Origin: Streptomyces sp. SCUT-3
GTDB lineage: Bacteria > Actinomycetota > Actinomycetes > Streptomycetales > Streptomycetaceae
Length of the DNA: 64,000 nt
Assembly (NCBI RefSeq): GCF_014083985.1
Contig: NZ_CP046907.1
Location: 4,812,501 to 4,876,500 of the forward strand
Reading direction: 5' to 3'
Made by a program: the position numbers and the translations under genes. This document shows positions 21,141 through 28,673 of this stretch, piece by piece. The notes below the pieces were generated by a model. That model ran no database searches. It was given only the letters and a program-made list of their open reading frames with translations, and was not told where the DNA came from. How positions within the stretch are numbered: the stretch's first letter is position 1; each line of letters opens with the position of its first letter.

Positions 21141-21782
21141 GTGAGCACCGCTGACGCGCCCGATGAGCCCGCTGCCACCGACGAGCAGCAGCACGTCCCC
21201 CCGATGACCACCCGGGTCGTCATCGCCGAGGACGAAGCACTGATCCGCCTCGATCTGAAAGAGATGCTCGAGGAGGAGGGGTACTCCGTGGTCGGCGAGG
21301 CCGGTGACGGCGAGACCGCGGTCCGGCTCGCGGAGGAGCACCGCCCCGACCTGGTGATCCTGGACGTGAAGATGCCGGTGCTCGACGGCATCTCGGCGGC
21401 GGAGCGGATCGCGGGCGCGAGCATCGCACCGGTGCTGATGCTGACGGCGTTCTCCCAGCGCGAGCTGGTGGAGCGGGCGCGGGACGCCGGTGCGATGGCG
21501 TACCTGGTGAAGCCGTTCAACAAGAGCGACCTGGTGCCGGCGATCGAGATGGCGGTGTCGCGGTACACCGAGCTGCGGGCGCTGGAGCGGGAGGTCGCGG
21601 ACCTGGCGCAGCGGCTGGAGACCCGCAAGCTGGTGGACCGGGCGAAGAGCGTGCTGCAGACGAAGTACGGGCTGACCGAGCCCGCGGCGTTCCGCTGGAT
21701 CCAGAAGACGTCGATGGACCGGCGGATGTCGATGCAGGCGGTGGCGCAGGCCGTGATCGAAGAGGTGGCGGAGGAGAAGTAG
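21141..21782 (+). CDS. pdtaR: ANTAR-domain response regulator (PdtaR)
   Basis: A 213-residue two-component regulator that acts on RNA. The receiver domain (about 25-140) has DE at 31-32, phospho-acceptor Asp75 in LVILDVKMP and Lys in YLVKPF. A coiled linker leads to an ANTAR domain (about 150-205: RKLVDRAKSVLQTKYGLTEPAAFRWIQKTSMDRRMSM), which binds paired hairpins to prevent transcription termination. The family partner is the histidine kinase PdtaS, not encoded here. The GTG at 21141 follows GAGGAG. Residues 1-22 are an acidic, low-complexity extension; an ATG at codon 22 (21204) is a possible alternative start. Confidence 0.93.
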   Translation: MSTADAPDEPAATDEQQHVPPMTTRVVIAEDEALIRLDLKEMLEEEGYSVVGEAGDGETAVRLAEEHRPDLVILDVKMPVLDGISAAERIAGASIAPVLMLTAFSQRELVERARDAGAMAYLVKPFNKSDLVPAIEMAVSRYTELRALEREVADLAQRLETRKLVDRAKSVLQTKYGLTEPAAFRWIQKTSMDRRMSMQAVAQAVIEEVAEEK

Positions 21783-21803
21783 TCGGCGCCCGGGCCGGGC
21801 GTG

Positions 21804-21845
21804 CACGAGGGCCCGTACCGGGTGGATCCGGTACGGGCCCTCGTG
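21804..21845. terminator. Bidirectional terminator between pdtaR and livF
   Basis: An 18-pair perfect stem (CACGAGGGCCCGTACCGG and its complement) with a six-base loop between convergent genes. Confidence 0.8.
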
Positions 21846-21897
21846 TCGTGCGTCCGGTGTGCGGTGCGTCCGGTCGGGTCCGGTCCCGCAGGGGTGC

Positions 21898-22614
21898 TCA
21901 GTCCTCGCCGAGGTAGGCCTTGCGGACGGACTCGTCGTGGAGGAGGTCGGCTCCGGTGCCGGAGAGGACGATCCTCCCGGTCTCCATGACGTGTCCGGTG
22001 TCGGCCAGGGAGAGGGCGGCCTGGGCGTTCTGCTCGACGAGCAGGATGGTGGTGCCCTGCGCCTTGAGTTCGGCGATGGTGGCCATGATCTTCTGCATCA
22101 TGATCGGGGAGAGGCCCATGGAGGGCTCGTCGAGCATGAGCAGTTTGGGCTGCGACATCAGGGCGCGGCCCATGGCGAGCATCTGCTGCTCGCCGCCGGA
22201 CATGGTTCCCGCGGCCTGCTTGCGGCGTTCCCCGAGGATGGGGAAGAGGTCGTAGGCGCGCTGGATGTCCTTGTTGATGCCGGCGGCGTCCCTGCGGAGG
22301 AAGGCGCCGAGGCGGAGGTTCTCCTCGATGCTGAGGCGGGGGAAGATGTGGCGGCCCTCGGGGGAGTGGGCGAGCCCGAGGGAGACCACCTTGTGGGCGG
22401 GGACGGACGCGAGGTCCTGCCCGTCGAAGAGGATCTTCCCGGAGAGGGGCTTGAGGAGCCCGGAGAGGGTGCGCAGGGTGGTGGTCTTGCCCGCGCCGTT
22501 GGTGCCGATGAGGGTGACGACCTGGCCGGCCTCGACGCTGAAGCTGATGCCCTTGACGGCTTCGATCTTGCCGTAGGCGACTCGGAGGTCCTCGACCTCG
22601 AGCAGTGCGGTCAT
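21898..22614 (-). CDS. livF: Branched-chain amino acid ABC transporter ATP-binding protein LivF
   Basis: One of two ATPases of the Leu/Ile/Val (HAAT-type) importer. The 238-residue sequence has Walker A GTNGAGKTT, signature SGGEQQ, Walker B LLMLDEPS, the LivF-specific HSPEGRHIFPRLSIEENL region and the switch His replaced as usual by VEQNAQ. The ATG overlaps the livG stop by four bases (ATGA), so it is the last gene of livKHMGF. Substrate could also be amides or urea in some members; branched-chain amino acids are the default. Confidence 0.95.
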   Translation of the reverse strand: MTALLEVEDLRVAYGKIEAVKGISFSVEAGQVVTLIGTNGAGKTTTLRTLSGLLKPLSGKILFDGQDLASVPAHKVVSLGLAHSPEGRHIFPRLSIEENLRLGAFLRRDAAGINKDIQRAYDLFPILGERRKQAAGTMSGGEQQMLAMGRALMSQPKLLMLDEPSMGLSPIMMQKIMATIAELKAQGTTILLVEQNAQAALSLADTGHVMETGRIVLSGTGADLLHDESVRKAYLGED

Positions 22615-23507
22615 CGCTGCTCCTCCTCGTCGGTGGTGGTGCCGGCCGCGGGGGTGCCGGTGCGGGTGGCGGCTTCGGCCGCTTCGACCTCGGCGGCCTC
22701 GGCCTGTCCGGGGTCGTCCTCCATGGGGGTGCCGATGTAGGCGGCGATGACGCGTTCGTCGCTCTGGACGGTGTCGGGGGTGCCCTCGACGAGCTTCTCG
22801 CCCTGGACGAGGACGGCGACGCGGTCGCAGAGGTTGAAGATGAACCGCATGTCGTGCTCGATGACGAGGACGGCGATGCCGCGGTCGCGGATGGCGAAGA
22901 CGAGTTCCTCGGTGGCGCGGGTCTCCTGCGGGTTCATGCCGGCGGTGGGCTCGTCGAGGAGGAGCAGGCCGGGGTCGCTGGCGAGGGCGCGGGCGATCTC
23001 GAGCTTGCGCTGCTCGCCGTAGGGGAGGTTGCGGGAGAGGTGGTCGGCCTTGTGGGCGAGGCCGGTGAACTCGAGGAGTTCCATGGCCTTGTCGCGGGCG
23101 GCCTTCTCGGCCCGCTTGAACCCGGGGCCGCGCAGGAGGGCGGAGAAGAGGCCCTCCTTGGTGCGGGTGTGTCCGCCGACGAGGACGTTCTCCAGCACGG
23201 TCATGTTGGGGAACAGCCGGATGTTCTGGAAGGTGCGGGCGATGCCGGCGGCGGTGACGAGGTGGGGCTTGGGGGGCAGGACCTTGCCCCGGTAGGTGAC
23301 GCTGCCTTCGGTGGGCACGTAGAGGCCGGTGAGGCAGTTGAAGAAGGTGGTCTTGCCGGCTCCGTTGGGGCCGATGAGGCCGACGATCTCTCCGGGGTTG
23401 ACGGTGAGTTCGACGTTGCGGACGGCGGTGAGGCCGCCGAACCGCATGATGACGCCGGAGGCGTGCAGGAGGGGTGCGGTGGTGTCGGTGCTCATGGGGG
23501 TGTTCAC
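22611..23507 (-). CDS. livG: Branched-chain amino acid ABC transporter ATP-binding protein LivG
   Basis: The second ATPase of the importer: Walker A GPNGAGKTT, the Q-loop region ARTFQNIRLFPNMTVLENV, the signature in LPYGEQRKLEIARAL (a normal LivG variant of LSGGQ), Walker B LLLLDEPTAGMNP and the switch in VIEHDM. The GTG at 23507 overlaps the livM stop as GTGA and has AAGG seven bases before it; an ATG four codons later (23495) is an alternative start. At 298 residues it is longer than usual because of a C-terminal Glu/Ala/Thr tail of about 35 residues. Confidence 0.93.
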   Translation of the reverse strand: MNTPMSTDTTAPLLHASGVIMRFGGLTAVRNVELTVNPGEIVGLIGPNGAGKTTFFNCLTGLYVPTEGSVTYRGKVLPPKPHLVTAAGIARTFQNIRLFPNMTVLENVLVGGHTRTKEGLFSALLRGPGFKRAEKAARDKAMELLEFTGLAHKADHLSRNLPYGEQRKLEIARALASDPGLLLLDEPTAGMNPQETRATEELVFAIRDRGIAVLVIEHDMRFIFNLCDRVAVLVQGEKLVEGTPDTVQSDERVIAAYIGTPMEDDPGQAEAAEVEAAEAATRTGTPAAGTTTDEEEQR

Positions 23508-25219
23508 GCCCCTGCCTTGGTGAGGCCGGCGGTCTCGTCCGGCGTCTTCTGGTCGGGGACGGTGGGCGGTGCGGTGTCCTCGTGGAACTCGAGCTGCTTG
23601 CGCCGGTCGGCGATGAGGCCCTCGGGGCGGAACCGCATGAGCAGGACGAGGGCCAGGCCGAAGAGGAGCAGCTGGTAGTCCTGCATGAACTGGAGCTTGG
23701 CCGGGATGAGGTAGAGCAGGGAGGCGCCGAGGAGGGGGCCGCTGATGGTGCCCATGCCGCCGAGGATGACGGCGGCGAGGAGGAAGGCGCTGTTGGGGGG
23801 GACGGGTCCGGCGAACAGGTACTGCTCGGGGACGACGGTGTAGGAGACGTGGGCCTGGACGGTTCCGGCGAGTCCGGCGAGGGCCGCGCCGAGGGCGAAG
23901 GCCATGAGCTTGAGCCGGAAGGTGTTGATGCCCATGGCGGTGGCGGCGGTCTCGTCCTCGCGGATGGCGACCCAGGCGCGTCCGATGCGGGAGTTGTTGG
24001 CGCGGGCGAAGACGAGGACGACGACGGCGGTGAACACCAGCATCAGCAGGTAGTAGTTGGCGAACCTGCCGAGGGTGATGCCGCCGATGTCGTGGGGCTG
24101 CCCGAAGTCGTACCCGAGGATGACGAGGTCGGGGATGTTGGGGACGCCGTTGGGTCCGCCGGTGATGTTGGGGCCGGAGGAGCCGTCCATGTTGTTGACG
24201 GCGATGCGGAAGATCTCGCCGAAGCCGAGGGTGACGATGGCGAGGTAGTCGCCGCGCAGCCGCAGGGTGGGTGCTCCGATGACGACGCCGAAGACCAGGG
24301 AGGCGGTGGCGCCGACGAGGACGGCGGCCCAGAAGGGCAGGTGGACGTCGAAGGGGGAGGCGGGGGAGCCGGAGACGAGGGCCGCGGCGTAGGCGCCGAC
24401 GCCGAGGAAGGCGACGTAGCCGAGGTCGAGGAGTCCGGCGAGGCCGACGACGACGTTCAGGCCGAGGGCGACGGTGGCGAAGATGAGGATGTTGGCCGCG
24501 ACGGAGGTGTACTGGTCGCTGGTCTGGGTGAAGGGGAACGCCGCCGCGGCGGCGAAGGCCGCGCCGACGGTGACGGTGCGGTGCTTGGCGGTGAGGGCGT
24601 TGAGCCTGGCGATGAGCCCGGACTTGCTCAGGGCGGCGGCGGTGAGGCCGACGGTGATCAGGTAGCCGGTGAACAGCTCGCCGTACTCGGTGTCGATGCC
24701 GTAGGTGATGACGTACAGGCCGGCGCCGAAGGCGGCGACGATGATCAGGATCTCGGCCCAGGAGCCCAGTTCGCGGGTGGCCGCGGGGGCGCGGGTGTCG
24801 TCGGGGAGGAGGAACGCCCCGGCGACGGGGACGGCGGAGGCCGCTGCGGCGACCCATGCGCCCGGTTCGAGGTGGACCAGGCCGCCGAGGGTGGCGGCGA
24901 TGGAGACGACGGTGAACCAGGTGGTGCCCAGGCCGGCGAGGGCGCTCAGCCGCAGGGCCTTGGTGGTGCCTGCGGGGGCGAGCCAGCGCAGGCCCTTGAC
25001 GCCGAGGGCGGCCAGCGCGAGGGCGAGGGTGATCAGGCCGGAGGCGAGGGTGAGGAGCTGGAGTCCGCCGGGGTACCCGTAGACGGTGAGGTTTCCGGGG
25101 TAGGCGGAGGTGTAGGTCCAGGCCAGCAGGGTGCTGCCGGCGGTGGCGAGTGCTCCTGCCGCGGTGATGACGCGGGCGGTTCCGGCGGGGACGGCCGGGC
25201 GTCCGGTGGTGGTGTTCAT
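23504..25219 (-). CDS. livM: Branched-chain amino acid ABC transporter permease LivM
   Basis: Membrane subunit of the Liv importer, 571 residues. The conserved permease core begins near residue 230 (VAANILIFATVALGLNVVVGLAGLLDLGYVAF) and contains the ATPase-contact motif GRAWVAIREDETAATAMGI. The first 230 residues hold about six extra hydrophobic segments, making the protein nearly twice the usual LivM length; such N-terminal membrane extensions occur in other actinomycete LivM proteins. The ATG at 25219 has GAGG just upstream; a GTG overlapping the livH stop (25228) is possible. It overlaps livG by four bases. Confidence 0.92.
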   Translation of the reverse strand: MNTTTGRPAVPAGTARVITAAGALATAGSTLLAWTYTSAYPGNLTVYGYPGGLQLLTLASGLITLALALAALGVKGLRWLAPAGTTKALRLSALAGLGTTWFTVVSIAATLGGLVHLEPGAWVAAAASAVPVAGAFLLPDDTRAPAATRELGSWAEILIIVAAFGAGLYVITYGIDTEYGELFTGYLITVGLTAAALSKSGLIARLNALTAKHRTVTVGAAFAAAAAFPFTQTSDQYTSVAANILIFATVALGLNVVVGLAGLLDLGYVAFLGVGAYAAALVSGSPASPFDVHLPFWAAVLVGATASLVFGVVIGAPTLRLRGDYLAIVTLGFGEIFRIAVNNMDGSSGPNITGGPNGVPNIPDLVILGYDFGQPHDIGGITLGRFANYYLLMLVFTAVVVLVFARANNSRIGRAWVAIREDETAATAMGINTFRLKLMAFALGAALAGLAGTVQAHVSYTVVPEQYLFAGPVPPNSAFLLAAVILGGMGTISGPLLGASLLYLIPAKLQFMQDYQLLLFGLALVLLMRFRPEGLIADRRKQLEFHEDTAPPTVPDQKTPDETAGLTKAGA

Positions 25220-25224
25220 CTGCC

Positions 25225-26154
25225 TCACGCCCTGTCCGTGACGCGCTCGCCGAGGAGGCCCTGCGGCCTGACCAGGAGCACGACGATGAGGAGTACGAAG
25301 GCCCACACGTTGGCCCAGGCGCCGCCGCCGAGCTGCGACATGCCGGGGATGTCCTGGATGTAGGCGGTGGCGAGGGCTTCGGCGAGGCCGAGGACGACTC
25401 CGCCGAGCATGGCGCCGTAGATGTTGCCGATGCCGCCGAGGACGGCCGCGGTGAAGGCCTTGAGGCCGGCGATGAAGCCCATCATGAAGTCGACCTGGCC
25501 GTAGCGCAGTCCGTGGGCGACGGCGGCGACGGCGGCGAAGGCGCCGCCGATGGCGAAGGCGGTGACGATGATGCGGTCGGTGTTGATGCCCATGAGCTTG
25601 GCGGTGTCGGGGTCCTGCGCGGTGGCCTGCATGGCGCGGCCGGTGCGGGTCTTGGACACGAACATGCCGAGGACGATCATGCACAGCGGGGCGGCGAGCA
25701 GGAGGAACAGGTCGGCGGGCTGGAGGCGGATGCCGATGACGGAGAAGGCGTCGCCGTCGAACTGCGGGAAGGAGCGGGCCTTCTTGGCGTCGGGGTAGAA
25801 GGCCCAGACGATCTGCTGCAGGGCGATGGACAGGCCGATGGCGGTGATGAGGGGCGCCAGTCGGGGGCCGCCGCGCAGCGGGCGGTAGGCGAAACGTTCC
25901 GCTGCGGTGGCGGTGGCGACGGAGGCCAGGGCTCCGCCGACGAGCATGACGGGTACCGCGATCCACATGGATGTTCCGGACGGCAGGAACAGGAATGTGG
26001 TGAGGGCGCCGAAGCCCCCGATCATGAATATCTCGCCGTGGGCGAAGTTGATGAGCTGGACGATGCCGTAGACCATGGTGTACCCGATGGCGATGAGGCC
26101 GTACATCGCGCCGAGTATCAGGCCGTTGGCCAGCTGTTGCGGCAGTTCGTGCAC
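25225..26154 (-). CDS. livH: Branched-chain amino acid ABC transporter permease LivH
   Basis: Membrane subunit of the Liv importer, 309 residues, normal length. It begins LANGLILGAMYGLIAIGYTMVYGIVQLINFAHGEIFMIG, the LivH hallmark, and has the ATPase-contact motif GRAMQATAQDPDTAKLMGI followed by four helices. It is separated from livK by a stable hairpin and from livM by five bases, so H, M, G and F should be translated from one message. Confidence 0.95.
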   Translation of the reverse strand: MHELPQQLANGLILGAMYGLIAIGYTMVYGIVQLINFAHGEIFMIGGFGALTTFLFLPSGTSMWIAVPVMLVGGALASVATATAAERFAYRPLRGGPRLAPLITAIGLSIALQQIVWAFYPDAKKARSFPQFDGDAFSVIGIRLQPADLFLLLAAPLCMIVLGMFVSKTRTGRAMQATAQDPDTAKLMGINTDRIIVTAFAIGGAFAAVAAVAHGLRYGQVDFMMGFIAGLKAFTAAVLGGIGNIYGAMLGGVVLGLAEALATAYIQDIPGMSQLGGGAWANVWAFVLLIVVLLVRPQGLLGERVTDRA

Positions 26155-26187
26155 CGCAGGCCTCCGATGAGTTTGTCGGACGGTATG

Positions 26188-26220
26188 CCGCGCGGGGGCG
26201 CTGGTGGCGCCCCCGCGCGG
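26188..26220 (-). terminator. Intra-operon hairpin between livK and livH
   Basis: Fourteen perfect GC pairs around a five-base loop sit between the livK stop and the livH start on the minus strand. It probably stabilises the livK message or partly terminates it, giving more binding protein than permease. Confidence 0.6.
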
Positions 26221-26244
26221 TTGGGTGGTGTGGGCGGTCCGGGA

Positions 26245-27477
26245 TCAGCCGGTGTAGGTGCCGCTCTCGACGGACACCCACTCGCCGTCCTTGACCTGGT
26301 AGACGGTCAGCTGCTTGTTGGTGGTGTCGCCGAAGTCGTCGTAGGAGACCTTGCCGGTGACGCCGTCGAAGGAGACGTCGCTCATGGCCTCGACGACCTT
26401 GGAGCGGGCGTCCTCGGGGAGCTTGCCGTCGTTGGCCTCGACGACCGCCTTGACGGCCTCGATGATCGACCAGGCGGCGTCGTAGGAGTACCCGCCGTAG
26501 GCGGCGTAGGGGTCCTTGTAGCCGGCGGCGTTGTAGCTCTCGATGAACTCCTTGGCGGAGGGGAGCTTCTCGACGGGCTGGCCGACGGAGGTGGCGTAGT
26601 CGCCGTCGGCGTTGTTGTTGGCGAGCTTGATGAACTCGGGGTCGTAGATGCCGTCGCCGCCCATGACCGGGATGTCGGAGCCGGCCTTCTTGATCTGGTC
26701 GGACAGCGGGCCGGCCTCGGGGTACTGGCCGCCGTAGTAGACGGAGTCGGCCTTGGCGGCCTTGACCTTGTCGGCGATGGCGGAGAAGTCCTTCTCGCCG
26801 ACGTTGAGGCGGTCGGTGCCGACGACCTTGCCGCCGAGGCGCTCGAACTCCTCGGCGAAGATCTTGGCGAGGCCGGCGCCGTAGGTCTGCTTGTCGTCGA
26901 TGACGAAGACCTTCTTCTTCTTCGCCGTCTCGTAGTAGTACTTGGCGGCGAAGCGGCCCTGGATGATGTCCGTGGTGGCCGTGCGGAAGTAGGTCTTGAA
27001 GGGGCGCTTGAGGTCGCCGTCCGCCCACTTGCTGCCCTGGCTGAGGTCGGGGCTGGTGTTGGCGGGGGAGACCTGGGTGAGGCCCGCGTCGGCGAAGACC
27101 TTCTGCATGGACTGGGAGACGCCGGAGTTCAGGGGGCCGACGACGCCGAGGACGTCGGAGTCGGCGACGAGCGTGGTGGCGTTCTGCTGGCCGGAGGAGG
27201 GCTTGGCCTGGTCGTCCAGCGCCTTGATCTCGAAGGTGACGCCGGGGACTTCCTTGTTCTTGTTGGCCGTCTTGACGGCCAGGTCCGCGGAGTTCTTGAT
27301 GCCCTGGCCCAGGGCGGACAGGTCACCGGTCAGGGGGGCGTCCACGCCGATGACGACGGTGGTGCCCCCGCCTTCCGAGCCGCCACCGGCGGAGTCGTCA
27401 CGGGACCCGCAGGCCGTGAGGGTGAGGGCTCCGGTGGTGAGGATGCTGGTGAGAACGAGCAAGGAACGGTGACGCAC
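26245..27477 (-). CDS. livK: Branched-chain amino acid-binding lipoprotein LivK
   Basis: Substrate-binding lipoprotein of the Liv importer, 410 residues. The GTG at 27477 is preceded by AAGGA and gives a lipoprotein signal peptide: basic MRHR, a hydrophobic stretch, and the lipobox LTAC with Cys23 as the Lgt target. After a Gly/Ser linker comes a type I periplasmic-binding fold (VVIGVDAPLTGDLSALGQGIKN; VVGPLNSGVSQSMQKVFADAGL; VFVIDDKQTYGAGLA). Being first in the operon and followed by a hairpin fits its need for high expression. Which amino acid it binds cannot be read from sequence. Confidence 0.94.
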   Translation of the reverse strand: MRHRSLLVLTSILTTGALTLTACGSRDDSAGGGSEGGGTTVVIGVDAPLTGDLSALGQGIKNSADLAVKTANKNKEVPGVTFEIKALDDQAKPSSGQQNATTLVADSDVLGVVGPLNSGVSQSMQKVFADAGLTQVSPANTSPDLSQGSKWADGDLKRPFKTYFRTATTDIIQGRFAAKYYYETAKKKKVFVIDDKQTYGAGLAKIFAEEFERLGGKVVGTDRLNVGEKDFSAIADKVKAAKADSVYYGGQYPEAGPLSDQIKKAGSDIPVMGGDGIYDPEFIKLANNNADGDYATSVGQPVEKLPSAKEFIESYNAAGYKDPYAAYGGYSYDAAWSIIEAVKAVVEANDGKLPEDARSKVVEAMSDVSFDGVTGKVSYDDFGDTTNKQLTVYQVKDGEWVSVESGTYTG

Positions 27478-28037
27478 GATCAGTCCTTTCCCAGGGCGCG
27501 GCTTCCTCCCATTGAGGTGCCGAGTCGCGCGCTTGTACCGAAAGGTTGGTCGATCCTTCGGCGCGGTGACTGGCGGTGACTCTAGGGGCGGGGCGGCCGG
27601 TCGGACAGAGGGGGACCGATGATGTGACTGTCTTGTTATGGCCGGTATTGGAGGTAGTGCTTCCGGATGGTCGGGGAAGAGCGCCTCGTTCGGTTCAACT
27701 TCCTTGATCCACAAGGGAGTTTGCAGTTCGGGCATCGGTCGGCGGCCGGGGATCCGGATGCGTGGTACACGCACCGGATGTGAGGTCTTTCGAGGTCACG
27801 CGCGTAGATTCCGCCCGGCGTCCTCCGGGACCCCCGCATTGCAGAAATGTTACACACCGTTACGGCGGCGGGTCGTGGCACCCCGACGGCCGGCCGTCCG
27901 GGGCCCCTCCGGGACCCGGCCGGAACCCGGTCGGGCCCTTCCCCGCCCGCCCTTCCCCGCCCGCCGGTCCGCGTCCGCTTCCGCCTGCCGGGTCCTGGAA
28001 CGACGCCGCCCCGCACGGCGTCCGGCGCGGGCCGGGG

Positions 28038-28112
28038 TCGTGCGGGGCGGAGTCGTGCGGGGCGGGGGCGTGCGGGGCGGAGTCGTGCGGGGCGGGGGCG
28101 TGCGGGGCGGGG
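28038..28112. repeat. Five 15-base GC-rich tandem repeats
   Basis: Five adjoining copies of a unit close to (t/g)CGTGCGGGGCGG(a/g)G, differing only at two positions. They are non-coding and lie downstream of the thioesterase stop. Confidence 0.85.
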
Positions 28113-28135
28113 GCGCCCCGGGCGGGCCGGGGCGC
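28113..28135 (-). terminator. Hairpin after the thioesterase gene
   Basis: A nine-pair GC stem directly downstream of the minus-strand stop codon at 28144, merging with the tandem repeats. No T-tract is present. Confidence 0.5.
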
Positions 28136-28143
28136 GGCGGGCC

Positions 28144-28626
28144 TCAGCCGGCAGAGCCGTCCGGGGCGGGGACGTCGCGCAGTACGCAGGTCAGGCGGGC
28201 ACTGCACACGCGCCGCCCCTCCTCGTCGCTGACGGCGATCTCGTAGGTGGCGGTGGTGCGGCCGGTGTGCACCGGGGTGGCGACCCCGGTGACCGTGCCG
28301 GAGCGCAGGCCGCGGTGGTGGGTGGCGTTGAGGTCCACCCCGACGGCGAGCTTGCGCGCACCGCCGTGCAGCATGGCGCCGATCGAGCCGAGGGTCTCGG
28401 CCAGCACGGCCGAGGCGCCGCCGTGCAGCAGCCCGTAGGGCTGCGTGTTGCCCTCCACCGGCATGGTGCCGACCACGCGCTGCGCGGACGCCTCGATGAT
28501 CTCGATCCCCATGCGGGTGCCCAGGTGCCCGGCGGAGAAGAGGGCGTGGAGGTCTATGCCGAGGCCTGCGTACTCCTCGACGACCTCGGGCGGGAACTGG
28601 ATCTGGGTCTGGGTCTGCTCGCCCAC
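28144..28626 (-). CDS. PaaI-type hotdog-fold thioesterase
   Basis: A 160-residue hotdog-fold protein. GMGSM-like positions and the helix LLHGGASAVLAETLGSIGAM (catalytic-face acidic residue and Gly-rich turn) match PaaI/YdiI-type acyl-CoA thioesterases, followed by NATHHRGLRSGTVTG and the strand TATYEIAVSDEEGRRVCSARLTC. Substrate is unknown; menaquinone precursor DHNA-CoA or phenylacetate-type CoAs are typical. The GTG at 28626 is the likely start. It follows the oxidoreductase gene by 47 bases on the same strand. Confidence 0.88.
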   Translation of the reverse strand: MGEQTQTQIQFPPEVVEEYAGLGIDLHALFSAGHLGTRMGIEIIEASAQRVVGTMPVEGNTQPYGLLHGGASAVLAETLGSIGAMLHGGARKLAVGVDLNATHHRGLRSGTVTGVATPVHTGRTTATYEIAVSDEEGRRVCSARLTCVLRDVPAPDGSAG

Positions 28627-28673
28627 GGGCCGGGCTCCGATCCTCGATGTCCTTGTAGTGTGCAGCGTTTTTA

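Larger units (their letters stand above)
27478..28143. other. Intergenic region between livK and the thioesterase gene
   Basis: No convincing gene is seen in this stretch of 666 bases. It should hold the livK promoter (the AT-richer segment at about 27480-27680 on the minus strand), though no clear -35/-10 pair stands out. Two GTTAC words ten bases apart (27849 and 27859) are noted without a firm meaning. The part nearest the thioesterase contains five 15-base GC-rich tandem repeats and then a terminator-like hairpin. Confidence 0.5.

Noticed and set aside
27843-27863. GTTAC repeats upstream of the liv operon as a GlnR site
   Set aside because: The two words are ten bases apart in the same orientation, which does not fit the GlnR spacing, and they lie about 370 bases from the livK start.
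28038-28112. CRISPR array
   Set aside because: The units adjoin directly without spacers, so it is a simple tandem repeat.
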